Shown piece by piece: positions 26,001 through 35,193 of a DNA stretch of 64,000 nt. The stretch spans positions 1 through 64,000 of the forward strand of contig JAHACW010000001.1 in NCBI GenBank assembly GCA_018375675.1. Reading direction: 5' to 3'. Made by a program: the position numbers and the translations under genes. This DNA is from Actinomyces sp. (GTDB lineage Bacteria > Actinomycetota > Actinomycetes > Actinomycetales > Actinomycetaceae). Within the stretch, counting starts at the first letter, position 1. Each line of letters starts with the position of its first letter. The notes under the pieces are model-generated. The model ran no database searches. It was not told the origin of the DNA and worked only from the letters and a program-made list of their open reading frames with translations.

Positions 26001-26898
26001 CCTTCGCGACGATGATCTGAGCCTCGGGGGCCACGCCGATGATCTGGTCGGCGTTACCGGCGGTGATGCCGGCGACGTGCGTGCCGTGGGAGCCGTAGGA
26101 TCCCTTGGCCGGCATCGCGTCGTTGTCGCCGTCCGCGTAGTCGTAGGCGAAGGGGAACTTCTCAGAGACGTACACTCCCAGCTTTCCGTTGCCGAGCTTC
26201 GGGGCCAGGGCCGCAACCTTGTCGGCGGTGAGCGAGGGCGTCGAACCCATGGCACCCGCGAACGCAGGATGGGTCATTTCGACGCCAGTATCGATGACGG
26301 CGACGACCTTGCCCTCACCCTTTTGGGTGAGCTGATCGGCGCGCATCATGATCTGGGCGCTGAGGTTGTCGGGGTTCTGGGTCGACAGTCGGGGCGCCTG
26401 GGTACCGCCCTCGGCATCGACCTCGTCGACGTCGCTGACGCGGGTTTCGCGCTCGAGGAATGCGGCCTTAACGCCGCTCACCGCGCGGATCACGTCGAGG
26501 GATCCCGCGGGCGCGCTGAGCGCGAATCCTTCGAGAGCCTTGTCATACTCGCGCTCCACCTGGGCGGATGCACCCGGGAATGCCGCGGCCACGGCCTCGT
26601 TGATCGAGGCGAGGGCTGCCGCGCGGTCTGCGCCCTCGTGCAGCTGCACGATAATGCCGACGACCGCGGAGGGGTCCTGGTCGACGGCCGATGCAACCTG
26701 GTCGAGCTGAGAGGTCTGCCCGCTCTTCGAGGTGAGCGCGGTATCAACGTCTCCGACGGGCAGGGACGAGGCCGTGGCGCCCGCGTCGGGTCGTGTGTCC
26801 GTCGGGGTTGGCGGGGATGCGAGAGCCGCAGGCCCTGTCAGGGCGAGCGCGCAGGCGCCGGCGAACGCGAGGAACGCCGCTGGTTTCTTCGTTGTCAT
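23077..26898 (-). CDS. Secreted subtilisin-like serine protease with choline-binding-type repeats (array member 1)
   Basis: This 1273-aa S8 peptidase is exported. Order: signal peptide (1-~28, ending ALASPP), Pro/Thr linker, I9 propeptide (~75-150), and a catalytic domain with D203 (VIDTGVE), H274 (SHGTHVAG) and S598 (GTSMATPQMAG). A PA-type insertion (~430-540) lies between H and S. Large C-terminal beta-domains follow, then about six ~20-residue CW-binding repeats of the GW-x-GSWYYL-x-SGAMATGW type. No LPXTG is present, so it probably attaches non-covalently to cell-wall choline or a similar ligand. Size and layout resemble lactocepin/C5a-peptidase. The start was chosen at MTTKKPAAFL, after a GGAG site; a longer frame has no support. 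Confidence 0.92.
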   Translation of the reverse strand: MTTKKPAAFLAFAGACALALTGPAALASPPTPTDTRPDAGATASSLPVGDVDTALTSKSGQTSQLDQVASAVDQDPSAVVGIIVQLHEGADRAAALASINEAVAAAFPGASAQVEREYDKALEGFALSAPAGSLDVIRAVSGVKAAFLERETRVSDVDEVDAEGGTQAPRLSTQNPDNLSAQIMMRADQLTQKGEGKVVAVIDTGVEMTHPAFAGAMGSTPSLTADKVAALAPKLGNGKLGVYVSEKFPFAYDYADGDNDAMPAKGSYGSHGTHVAGITAGNADQIIGVAPEAQIIVAKVSRSGDGEIPDSALLAALDDMVVLHPDVVNLSLGQLGGMDNEADSVFASVFKKLQDEGISVNAAAGNHYSAGYGNTSGRNLPYASDPDSSTQCEPATYSSVLSVASVDNLLSYNAFSAAGKDIAYQRARGANGEKVAEIAELAAGSYEYIDAGYATEEDAAALTAKYPDGLAGKFALVSRGKLTFQKKIENLAALKPAGILVYNNVAGDSLMLMSITTVDVPAAFISQENGQAMLAAADHHLTLVDGKTITPSSNYSMSDFSSWGVTPDLRLKPEVSAPGGSIYSAVLDGKYDHLSGTSMATPQMAGVSAVVLQRVQNDPLFASMSARQKVDVVQNLIMGTARPLADVAQTTGAFYSPRKQGSGLVDAVAATTSSVYPTVVGAAEQSRPKADLGDGTTGWHFEVTLHNLSGTPATYELSSQALSENVDGGYFTGSSTDWRGHGVEIAYTGAASAASEGATVTVPANGEATVGVDVKPGSEFAAFATANTPSGTFLDGFVRFASRTESQPDLTVPYLGFYGNWGKAPIFDQLASDGWGHALPSGIYNGVSGNILGYNPVIKTADLVGLPRADRYVLSRSEASGAPTILEPRTGTLRSVHTLNTVYTNAAGEKVASFTRYQNWKSGISPSTGKMTWVEQAHESTALDLRSDAFKNLPDGQYKLTLSAHNDGPSQAEQSISYDFRIDTAAPVISNLEYKGEGADTVLSFDVADASPLAAIDLHDPADGLWFYRHVFADAEGTVGADGTYTYHVEVPFKDIDAAWAYQGGSGTVIAHPYLLAWDYGLNHSTAATLDLPSDNTGTADACASTEGGHWVKDGTGWFYTCADGTSYLKGGWYTINGSDYLFGPSGYMATGFLKRADGQWVYANESGAFVGGWVRDGGSWYYLDPATKVMKTGWVADGGSWYYLTASGAMATGWVQVDGSWYYLNASGQMVTGWLNVGGSWYYLNSSGVMLTGTQVINGRTYVFDANGIWVG

Positions 26899-27054
26899 GT
26901 GCGTACTCCAATGTGTCGACGGGCGACCGTGTTGGCAGGCGGAGGGAACTCCATCGTGCCGGCCACCACTGTCAAAATACAGCAAAGAACGCTTGTGACA
27001 AACTTTGTTTCACATTGGGAAACGATTGGGCATTATTTTACTGTCATAATCATT

Positions 27055-27096
27055 CCGGGTCCGAGAACGCTTGCATAGCAACATTCCCGGACCCGG
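27055..27096 (-). terminator. Terminator after protease 2
   Basis: ccgggtcc / ggacccgg arms enclose a cgagaacgcttgcatagcaa core. The hairpin lies 33 bases past the stop and has the same outline as the hairpins after the other array members. Confidence 0.75.
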
Positions 27097-27129
27097 AGAA
27101 GAGCACCGTCAGGTGCGGATCAGCTCAGC

Positions 27130-30100
27130 TCAGCCAATCCACGCCCCACTTGTGTCAAAGACATAGGTGCGTCCGTTGATCACGTGAGTGCCGGTGAACA
27201 TTGCCCCATCGGGTCCCAGGTAGTACCAGGTACCGTCGAGGTTCAACCATCCGGTGTGCATCGCGCCCGAATCCTTCAGGTAGTACCAGGAGCCGCCATC
27301 GCGCACCCATCCGGTCGCCATCGCGCCGGATGCGGTGAGATAGTACCAGGAACCACCGTCGGCGACCCACCCGGTCTTCATGACCTTCGTGGCCGGATCC
27401 AGGTAGTACCAGTAAGCACCGTCGAAGCTCTCGTCGAACACCCAGCCGCCAACCAGGGCGCCCTCGGAATTTGCGTACACCCACGCACCGTCATCGCGCC
27501 GGAGCCAGCCGGTCATCATGTAGCCGTCGGAGCCGAACAGGTAGTCCTTGCCACCGATCGTGAACCAGCCGTTCTTGAGGTACTCCTTCCCGTTGGCGCA
27601 CTGGTACCACCAGCCACGCAAGTCCTTCGCCCAGTGGCCGCCGTCAGCCGTGACGCACACGCCAGGGTTATCCGACGGCAGGTCAAGGGTCGCTGCCTTG
27701 GAGTGGTTCAGTCCGTAATCCCACGCGAGGACGTAGGGGTGGGCGATGACCTCGCCGGAGCCACCCTGATCGGCCCACCCCTGCGAGATGGCCGACATGG
27801 GAACCTCGACGTGGTACGTGTAGGTTCCGTCAGCCCCGACCGTTCCTTCGTTGTCCGCGAACACGTGGCGGTAGAACCACAGGCCGTCGGCCGGGTCATG
27901 CAGGTCGAACGCGGCCAGCGGGGACGCGTCGGTGACGTCAAAGGACACGACCGTGTCGGCACCCTCGCCCTTGTACTCCAGGTTGGAGACAACGGGCGCG
28001 GCCGTGTCGATGCGGAACTCGTAGGAGATCGACTGCTCGGCCTGCGAAGGGCCGTCGTTGTGCGCGGACAGCGTCAGCTTGTACACACCATCGGGCAGGT
28101 TCCTGTACTCGGCGTCGCGCAGATCCAGGACCAGCGGCTCACGTCCCCGCTCGACCCACGTCATCCTTCCGGACGAATCCAGCGCGGACTTCCAGTTCTG
28201 GTAGCGCGTGAAGGACGCGATCGTCTCTCCCGCAGCGTTCGTGTACGCGGCGTTGATCGTGTGCACGCTGCGCAGCGTGCCCGTGCGGGGTTCGAGAATC
28301 GTGGGAGCGCCCGAGGCAACCGAGCGAGAGAGGACGTTCTTGCTCGAGCTGGGCAGACCGATACGATCAGCATCCTTGACCAGGGGGTTGTATCCCAGCT
28401 GCTGGCGCGTGGATCCGTTGTAGACCCAGGAGGCGAGCGTGTGAGCCCCGTCCTCGGAGGCGAGGGCGTCGAAAATGGGGGCCTTGCCCCAGTCACCGTA
28501 GAAGCCCAAGTAGGGCACGGTCAGGTCGGGCTGGGACGCGGTCTTCGAGGCGAAACGCACGAATCCATCGAGGAAGGTGCCGTTGGGCGTGTTCTGCGCG
28601 ACGGAGGAGTCGAAGTCGGAGCCAGGCTTGACATCCACGCCCACCGTGACCTCGCCGTTCGCGGGAACGGTAACGGTCGCGCCCTCACCGGTGCCACTCA
28701 CGGCCGCGCCGGAGTAGGCGATGTCCACGCCCTTGCCTCGCCAATCGGCGGACTTGCCGGTGAAGAACCCACCCTCAACAATCTCGGAGAGGGCCTGCGA
28801 GCTCAGCGCGTAGGTGGCCTCCGCGCCGGACAGGTTGTGCAGCGTGACGTCGAAGTGCCAGCCCTTCGTACCATCCCCCAGGTCCGCCTTGGGCCGGGAC
28901 TGCTCGGGGGCGCCGACCACGGTCGGATACACGGACGAGGTCGTGGCCGCCAGGACATTCGTCAGGCCCGATCCCTGCTTGCGCGGTGAGTACGGGGCGC
29001 CAGTGTCCTGGAGCGGGTCGACGACGGGGGTCGCCGTTCCCATGATGAGGTTCTGGACGACATCGATCTTCTGACGCGCGCTCATCGAGGCAAACAGCGG
29101 ATCGTTCTCAACGCGCTGCAGGACGACGGCGCTCACGCCCGCCATCTGCGGGGTCGCCATCGAGGTGCCGGACATGAACTCGTAGGTGCCGCCGGGCACA
29201 GCCGAGTAGATGTTGCCTCCGGGGGCGCTGACCTCGGGCTTGAGGCGCAGGTCCGGGGTGACGCCCAACGAGGAGAAGCTCGACATGGAGTACTTCTTGC
29301 TCGGGGCCACGACCTTGCCGGGGGCGACGCTCAGGTGGTGGTCGGCGGCGGCCAGCATGGCCTCACCGTCAGCCTGCGAGATGAACGCGGCGGGCACGCC
29401 GTCCGTCGCCAGGCTCATGACCACGAGCGAGTCACCGGGCACGTTGTTGTAGACGATGAAGCCGGCGGGCTTGGAGCCGGCAATGTTGTTGAACTTGTCC
29501 TGGAAGGTGAGAGTACCGCGCTTGACCAGCACGATCTTGCCCGCGAGGCCCTCGGGGTACTTGGCCTTGAGCGCGGCGCCATCCTCGGGCGAACCGATGC
29601 CGCCGTCGACGTACTCGAAGGGACCGCCGGTCAGGTCGGACAGGTCGGGCATCTTCTGGCCGTCGGCGCCGCCGGCGCGCTGGTAGGCGATGTCGCGGTC
29701 GCCGACGGTGAAGGCGCTGTGCGACAGCGAGTTGTCGACCGAGGCCACGGACACGACGGAGGAGTAGGACGCCGGTTCGCCCAGGACGGAGGAGTCGGGG
29801 TCGGAGGCGAAGGGCAGGTTCTTGCCGGAGAGGTTGCCGTATCCGGCCGTGTACTCGTTGCCGGCGGCCGCGTTCACGGTGACGCCAGCGTCCTGGAGGC
29901 TCTTGAACACGGTCGCGTACATGGAGTCGGCCTCGTTATCCATGCCGCCGGTCTGTCCGAGGGACAGGTTCACGACGTCGGGGCGCAGGACGACCATGTC
30001 GTCGAGGGCGGCGAGCAGCGCCGAGTCCGGGATGCCGCCGCTGATACTGCTGGCGACCTTGGCGACGATGATCTGCGCGTCCGGGGCGATGCCCACGATT

Positions 30101-30954
30101 TCACCCGCGTTGCCCGCGGTGATGCCGGCGACGTGCGTGCCGTGCGATCCGGCTTTGCCGGTCGGCGAGGCGTCCGGGTCGTTATCCGCGTAGTCGTAGG
30201 CGAAGGGGAACTTTTCCGACACGTAGCTGCCGGTCTTGCCGTCGCCAAGATGTGGGGTCAGGCCCTCCACCTTGTCCTCGGAAAGCCCGGGGGTCCCGTG
30301 CAGGGCACCCGCGAACGCTGGGTGGGTCATGTCCACGCCCGTGTCGATGATGGCGACGACCTTGCCATTACCCTTTTGGGTGATCTGGTCGGCGTGCATC
30401 ATCAGCTGGGCGCTGAGGTTGTCGGGGTTCTGGGTGGAGATGCGCGAGGAGTTCGTCGCGCCCTCTCCGGCGACCTGGTCATCGACACCATCGACATGGG
30501 TCTCGCGATCGAGGAAGGCGGCGTTGACGCCGCTCACCGCGCGGATCGCGTCGAGGGATCCGGCGGGGGCGCTCAGCGCGAAGCCCTGCAGGGCCTTGTC
30601 GTACTGGCGCTCCACCTGGGCGGAAGAGCCGGGGAACGCACCGGCCACGGCCTCGTTGATCGAGGCGAGGGAGGCCGCGCGGTCTGCACCCTCGTCGAGC
30701 TGGACGACGATAGTGACGACCGCGGCGGGGTCGACCTCGTCGGTCGTCGGCGGCTGAGCGTCCTGCGTGGTCTGTCCGCTCTTCGAGGTGAGCGCGGTAT
30801 CGACGTCGCCGACGGGCAGGGACGAGGCCGTGGCGCCTGCGTCGGGTCGGGTGTCTGCCGGGGTTGGCGGGGATGCGAGGGTCGCGGGGCCGGCAACCAC
30901 CAGAGCGGCGGTGCCAGCCAGCGCGAGGAACGCCGCTGGTTTCTTCGTTGTCAT
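27130..30954 (-). CDS. Secreted subtilisin-like serine protease with choline-binding-type repeats (array member 2)
   Basis: This 1274-aa paralogue is collinear with its neighbours. It has a signal peptide (MTTKKPAAFLALAGTAALVV), an I9 propeptide, catalytic D204, H274 and S598, a PA insertion, beta-domains, and CW repeats ending RTYVFDTSGAWIG. The propeptide, catalytic core and repeat tail are nearly identical to member 1 in many blocks. The PA-domain flank, the region around residues 880-920 and the stretch before the CW repeats differ, suggesting distinct substrates. The start ATG is followed by the same TKKPAAFLA as member 1 and preceded by TTTTGGAGTTACGCAC, a leader shared by the array. 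Confidence 0.92.
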   Translation of the reverse strand: MTTKKPAAFLALAGTAALVVAGPATLASPPTPADTRPDAGATASSLPVGDVDTALTSKSGQTTQDAQPPTTDEVDPAAVVTIVVQLDEGADRAASLASINEAVAGAFPGSSAQVERQYDKALQGFALSAPAGSLDAIRAVSGVNAAFLDRETHVDGVDDQVAGEGATNSSRISTQNPDNLSAQLMMHADQITQKGNGKVVAIIDTGVDMTHPAFAGALHGTPGLSEDKVEGLTPHLGDGKTGSYVSEKFPFAYDYADNDPDASPTGKAGSHGTHVAGITAGNAGEIVGIAPDAQIIVAKVASSISGGIPDSALLAALDDMVVLRPDVVNLSLGQTGGMDNEADSMYATVFKSLQDAGVTVNAAAGNEYTAGYGNLSGKNLPFASDPDSSVLGEPASYSSVVSVASVDNSLSHSAFTVGDRDIAYQRAGGADGQKMPDLSDLTGGPFEYVDGGIGSPEDGAALKAKYPEGLAGKIVLVKRGTLTFQDKFNNIAGSKPAGFIVYNNVPGDSLVVMSLATDGVPAAFISQADGEAMLAAADHHLSVAPGKVVAPSKKYSMSSFSSLGVTPDLRLKPEVSAPGGNIYSAVPGGTYEFMSGTSMATPQMAGVSAVVLQRVENDPLFASMSARQKIDVVQNLIMGTATPVVDPLQDTGAPYSPRKQGSGLTNVLAATTSSVYPTVVGAPEQSRPKADLGDGTKGWHFDVTLHNLSGAEATYALSSQALSEIVEGGFFTGKSADWRGKGVDIAYSGAAVSGTGEGATVTVPANGEVTVGVDVKPGSDFDSSVAQNTPNGTFLDGFVRFASKTASQPDLTVPYLGFYGDWGKAPIFDALASEDGAHTLASWVYNGSTRQQLGYNPLVKDADRIGLPSSSKNVLSRSVASGAPTILEPRTGTLRSVHTINAAYTNAAGETIASFTRYQNWKSALDSSGRMTWVERGREPLVLDLRDAEYRNLPDGVYKLTLSAHNDGPSQAEQSISYEFRIDTAAPVVSNLEYKGEGADTVVSFDVTDASPLAAFDLHDPADGLWFYRHVFADNEGTVGADGTYTYHVEVPMSAISQGWADQGGSGEVIAHPYVLAWDYGLNHSKAATLDLPSDNPGVCVTADGGHWAKDLRGWWYQCANGKEYLKNGWFTIGGKDYLFGSDGYMMTGWLRRDDGAWVYANSEGALVGGWVFDESFDGAYWYYLDPATKVMKTGWVADGGSWYYLTASGAMATGWVRDGGSWYYLKDSGAMHTGWLNLDGTWYYLGPDGAMFTGTHVINGRTYVFDTSGAWIG

Positions 30955-31092
30955 GTGCGTAACTCCAAAATGTGAATGGGGACCTCGAGAGGCACGAAGC
31001 GAACGCGTACCTATTGGTCGTTATGTGAGGACAGCGCTGCGACGCATCATTGCGCAGCACGTCGGACAGCAGGGCAGTGCGACGACGAACAA

Positions 31093-31125
31093 GGCCCGGG
31101 CCGGGTGAGACGCCCTCCCCGGGCC
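31093..31125 (-). terminator. Terminator after protease 3
   Basis: ggcccggg (31093-31100) pairs with cccgggcc (31118-31125), 27 bases past the stop. A copy of the dispersed motif (ggcctcgtc, 31122-31130) overlaps the distal arm. Confidence 0.75.
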
Positions 31126-31151
31126 TCGTCGTCGCTGGGCAAGCACTCAGG

Positions 31152-34100
31152 TCAACCGACCCACGCGCCGCTCCCGTCAAAGACGTAGGTACGCCCGTTA
31201 ATCACGTGCGTGCCCGTGAACATCGCACCATCGGGGCCCAGGTAGTACCAGGTGCCACCGACCGTGACCCAGCCTGTCGCCATCTTGCCCGAGTCGGACA
31301 GGTAGTACCAGGAGCCGCCATCGTGCACCCAGCCGATGGCCATCGCGCCGGAACCTGTGAGGTAGTACCACGAGCCGCCGTCGGCGAGCCACCCGGTCTT
31401 CATGATCTTGGTGGCCGGATCCAGGTAGTACCAGTAGGGGCCACCGTACACGCCGTCGAGGACCCACCCGCCGACGGGAACGCCATCGGAATCCACGTAC
31501 ATCCAGTCACCGCTGGGGTGCTTGACGAAGCCGGTCATCATGTAACCGGAGGGGCTGAACTGGTAGTCCCTGCCACCGATCGTGAACCAGCCTCCTCCCA
31601 GGTACGCCCTCTCGTTAGCGCACTGGTACCGCCAGTACCGCACTTCCTTGATCCAGTGACCGCCCGTCGGATCCTTGCACGAGGCCGTCTCGTTGTCGTC
31701 GGAGATGGGCAGGTCGAGGCTCACCGGCTCGGAGGGGTTGAGCCCGTAGTCCCACGCGAGCAGGTAGGGATTGTCGATGACTCCGCCGACGCCACCCTGG
31801 TCACTCCACGCCCCAGAGATCTCCATCAATGGGATCTCAACGTGGTACATGTACCGACCGTCGGGGCCAACGCTACCCTCGCTCTCGGTGAAGACGTGGC
31901 GGTAGAACCACAGGCCGTCAGCCGGGTCGTGCAAGTCGATCGCCGCCAGGGGCGAGTCATCGGCGACATTGAAGGACACGGCCATGTCGGGCCCGTCTCC
32001 GCCGTACGTCACTCCTGAGATGACCGGTGCCGTCGTGTCGAGGCGGAACTTGTAGGAGATCGACTGCTCGGCGCGCGACGGGCCGTCGTTGGACGCGGCG
32101 ATCCGCAGCGTGTACGTGCCGTCGGGCATGTGCGAGAACTTCTCCGCGTTCGCGTCGAAGACCGTGGACTCGTGGTAGGCCTCGACCCAGGTGTTCTCCT
32201 CGGTGCTCGTCTGGTAGAGGGACTTCCAGTTCCGATGGTTGGTCACCGAGAAGACCGTCTCCCCGGCCTCGTTCGTGTAGGTGCTGGTCAGCGAGTGGAC
32301 GCTGCGCAGCGTGCCCGTGCGGGGTTCGAGGATCGTCGGGGCGCCCGAGGCCGTGGACCTGGAGATCACGTAGCGCTGCGGGTTGGGCTTGCCGGTGCGC
32401 TCGGCCGCCTTAACGAGGGGGTTGTAGCCGAGGGAGTCGCCGGTCTTGCCGTTGACGATGGCCGAGGCCCGGGTGTGTGCGCCGCCGTCCGAGGCGAGGG
32501 CGTCGAAGATGGGGACCTTGCCCCAGTCGCCGTAGAAGCCCAGGTAGGGCACGGCGAGGTCGGGCTGGGACGCGGTCTTCGACGCGAAGCGCACGAAACC
32601 GTCGAGGAACGTACCGTTGGGCGCATTGTCCGCGACGTAGGAGGCGAACTCGCTGCCGGGCGTGATGTCGATACCGACGGTGGCCTCGCCGCTCGCGGGG
32701 ACCGTCACCGTCGCACCCTCGGCGGACGCGGATGCGGCGCCCGAGTACGCGATCTCCACGCCACGGCCTCGCCAATCAGAGGAGTGCTGCGTGAAGAATC
32801 CGCCGTCCACGATCTCGGAGAGGGCCTGCGAGCTCAGCTCGTAGGTGGCCGGAACACCCGAGAGGTTATGCAGCGTGACGTCGAAGTGCCACCCCTTCGT
32901 GCCGTCCCCCAGGTCCGCCTTGGGTCGGGACTGCTCGGGGGCGCCGACCACGGTCGGGTACACGGACGAAGTCGTCGCAGCCAGGGCGTCGACGAGGCCC
33001 GCGCCCTGCTTACGCGGCGAGTACAACGCGCCCGTCGTCTGAGCCGCATCCGTCAGCGGACGGGCAGTGCCCATGATGAGGTTCTGGACGACGTCAGCCT
33101 TCTGACGCGCACTCATCGAGGCGAAGAGCGGGTCGGACTGGACGCGCTGCAAGACGATCGTGCTGACGCCCGCCATCTGAGGCGTGGCCATCGACGTACC
33201 CGAGGACTGCTCGTACGCACCGTCCGGTATCGACGAGAAAACCTCGCCACCGGGCGCCGCGATCTCGGGCTTGAGGCGCAGGTCCGGGGACACGCCCCAC
33301 GCGGAGAATTCCGACGCCTCGTACACGGTGGACTGCGGCAGGACCTGACCCTCGGCGATCGAGAGCGTGTACTCGGGGGCGTCCAGCATGGCCTGGCCAT
33401 CGGCCTGAGAGATGAACGCCGCGGGCATGTCCTGCGTCGTCAGATTCATGGCGATGAGCGATCCGACCGACACGTTGTTGTAGACGACGATTCCGGCGGG
33501 CTTGAGGTCGTAGAGGTTCTCGACCTTCTTCTGGTAGGTCATGTTGCCGCGGGAGACGAGCGCGATCTTGCCGGCGAGGCCGTCCGGGTACTTCGCCTTG
33601 AGCGCGGCGGCGTCCTCCTCGGAGGCGAACCCGGCGTCCACGTACTCGTAGGTGCCGGCGGGCAGGTCGGAGAAGAAGGCGACCTTCTCGCCGTTGAGGC
33701 CGCGAGCGCGCTGATATCCGATGTCTTTCCCATTGACGGTGAAGGCGTTGCGCATCAGGGCGTTTTCGACCGAGGCGACGGCAACCACCGAGGAGTAGGT
33801 CGCCGGCTCGTCCATAACCGAGGAGTCGGGGTCCGAGGCGTAGGGCAGGCCCTTGCCGGAGTTGTTGCCGTACCCGGTGGAGAAGGCATTGCCCGAGGCC
33901 GCGTTGACGGTGATGCCCGCTTCCTGCAGCTTCTTGTACACGGTCGCGTACACCGTGTCGGCCTCGCCATCCATGCCGGCCGTCCAGCCGAGCGACAGGT
34001 TAATGACGTCGGGATGCAGGACGAGCATGTCGTCGAGGGAGGCAAGCAGCGCCGAGTCCAGCAGCGCGTCGTCCTCGCTGCGCGTCACCTTCGCGACGAT

Positions 34101-34973
34101 CACCTGGGTGTTCGGAGCGGTGCCGACGATCTTGTCGGCGTTACCTGCGGCGATGCCGGCGACATGCGTCCCGTGGGAACCGTACGGGGTCTTCGCCGGC
34201 GACGCGTCGTTGTCGCCGTCCGCGTAGTCGTAGGCGAAGGGGAACTTCTGCGAGACGTAGACGCCGGTCTTGCCCTCACCCAGCTGCGAGGTCATCGCGG
34301 CGACCTTCTGCGGGGTGAGCGGGGGCGTTCCCGCGAGCTCGCCAGTGAATGCCGGATGCGTCATGTCGACGCCCGTGTCGATGACGGCGATGACCTTTCC
34401 TTCGCCCTTCTGGGCGACCTGGTCGATGTGCATCATGAGATGGGCGCTCAGGTTGACGGGGTCCTGCCCGCCGGTCTGCGAGGACTCGATACCACCCTCG
34501 GCATCGGGCGTGGCCACATCACTGACGCGACCCTCGCGCTCAAGGAACGTGGCGCGTACGCCCGGGGCACGGCGGATTGCATCGAGCGCACCGACGGGTG
34601 CCTTGAGGGCGAAGCCCGACATGACGTTGCCGTACTCGTGCTCCACCTGGGCCTGCGTTCCCGGGTAGAGGGCGGACACGGCCTCGTTGATCTCACTGAT
34701 CGCACCCTCGCGGGACGCGCCATCCTCGAGCTGGACGATGACGCCGACGACGCGCGCCGGGTCCGCCTCTGCGCCGGTCGAGGAGGGCGCGGACTGTCCG
34801 CTCTTCGAGGTCAGCGCCGTGTCGATGTCGCCCACGGGCAGGGAGGTTGCTGCGCCATCGTGCGTTCCGGTGGGTCCCGGGGGCAGGGGCGAGGCCAGGG
34901 TGGCCGGCCCAGTCACCGCGAGCGCGCACGCGCCGACGAAGGCGAGGAGGGCAGCCGGTTTCTTCGTTGACAT
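31152..34973 (-). CDS. Secreted subtilisin-like serine protease with choline-binding-type repeats (array member 3)
   Basis: This 1273-aa protein is the most diverged of the three. Signal peptide MSTKKPAALLAFVGACALAV is followed by an I9 propeptide, catalytic D199, H270 and S594, a PA insertion, beta-domains and CW repeats ending TYVFDGSGAWVG. The short linker before the catalytic domain and the last beta-domain (NHRNWKSLYQTSTEENT) differ from members 1 and 2. A motif copy at 32991-32999 codes for GLVDA. The start is MSTKKPAALL with GGAG eight bases before it. It is preceded by its own promoter gap and by the relic of a fourth member. Confidence 0.92.
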   Translation of the reverse strand: MSTKKPAALLAFVGACALAVTGPATLASPLPPGPTGTHDGAATSLPVGDIDTALTSKSGQSAPSSTGAEADPARVVGVIVQLEDGASREGAISEINEAVSALYPGTQAQVEHEYGNVMSGFALKAPVGALDAIRRAPGVRATFLEREGRVSDVATPDAEGGIESSQTGGQDPVNLSAHLMMHIDQVAQKGEGKVIAVIDTGVDMTHPAFTGELAGTPPLTPQKVAAMTSQLGEGKTGVYVSQKFPFAYDYADGDNDASPAKTPYGSHGTHVAGIAAGNADKIVGTAPNTQVIVAKVTRSEDDALLDSALLASLDDMLVLHPDVINLSLGWTAGMDGEADTVYATVYKKLQEAGITVNAASGNAFSTGYGNNSGKGLPYASDPDSSVMDEPATYSSVVAVASVENALMRNAFTVNGKDIGYQRARGLNGEKVAFFSDLPAGTYEYVDAGFASEEDAAALKAKYPDGLAGKIALVSRGNMTYQKKVENLYDLKPAGIVVYNNVSVGSLIAMNLTTQDMPAAFISQADGQAMLDAPEYTLSIAEGQVLPQSTVYEASEFSAWGVSPDLRLKPEIAAPGGEVFSSIPDGAYEQSSGTSMATPQMAGVSTIVLQRVQSDPLFASMSARQKADVVQNLIMGTARPLTDAAQTTGALYSPRKQGAGLVDALAATTSSVYPTVVGAPEQSRPKADLGDGTKGWHFDVTLHNLSGVPATYELSSQALSEIVDGGFFTQHSSDWRGRGVEIAYSGAASASAEGATVTVPASGEATVGIDITPGSEFASYVADNAPNGTFLDGFVRFASKTASQPDLAVPYLGFYGDWGKVPIFDALASDGGAHTRASAIVNGKTGDSLGYNPLVKAAERTGKPNPQRYVISRSTASGAPTILEPRTGTLRSVHSLTSTYTNEAGETVFSVTNHRNWKSLYQTSTEENTWVEAYHESTVFDANAEKFSHMPDGTYTLRIAASNDGPSRAEQSISYKFRLDTTAPVISGVTYGGDGPDMAVSFNVADDSPLAAIDLHDPADGLWFYRHVFTESEGSVGPDGRYMYHVEIPLMEISGAWSDQGGVGGVIDNPYLLAWDYGLNPSEPVSLDLPISDDNETASCKDPTGGHWIKEVRYWRYQCANERAYLGGGWFTIGGRDYQFSPSGYMMTGFVKHPSGDWMYVDSDGVPVGGWVLDGVYGGPYWYYLDPATKIMKTGWLADGGSWYYLTGSGAMAIGWVHDGGSWYYLSDSGKMATGWVTVGGTWYYLGPDGAMFTGTHVINGRTYVFDGSGAWVG

Positions 34974-35125
34974 AAGCCTTCTCCGATATGTTGGGGACGG
35001 AGTGCCAGTGGCACCCGGTACGTCGGTGTACCAGCCGTCTCCGAACAACATACCTCACGTGGCCCACCTGACAATCACCATCTTGCTTATCGATACGTTA
35101 AGCGCAGCTGAAGCGTCAAACACGA

Positions 35126-35163
35126 CCGGGCCCGGGAGCGCGCTACTGCGTTCCCAGGCCCGG
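35126..35163 (-). terminator. Orphan protease-type terminator
   Basis: ccgggcccggga pairs with tcccaggcccgg around a gcgcgctactgcgt core. It is of the same type as the hairpins after proteases 1-3 but lies behind a tail fragment only, as expected if a fourth protease gene was deleted. Confidence 0.7.
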
Positions 35164-35193
35164 CGTATTGCCTGGTGGTAGGCGGATATCAGA

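Noticed and set aside
22513-27078. A 1521-aa open frame on the plus strand opposite the I9 lipoprotein and protease 1 (and similar long frames opposite proteases 2 and 3).
   Set aside because: It is the antisense of a high-GC gene with strong third-position bias: Val/Gly/Arg/Asp-rich, no domain, no ribosome site. The minus-strand proteases explain the region fully.
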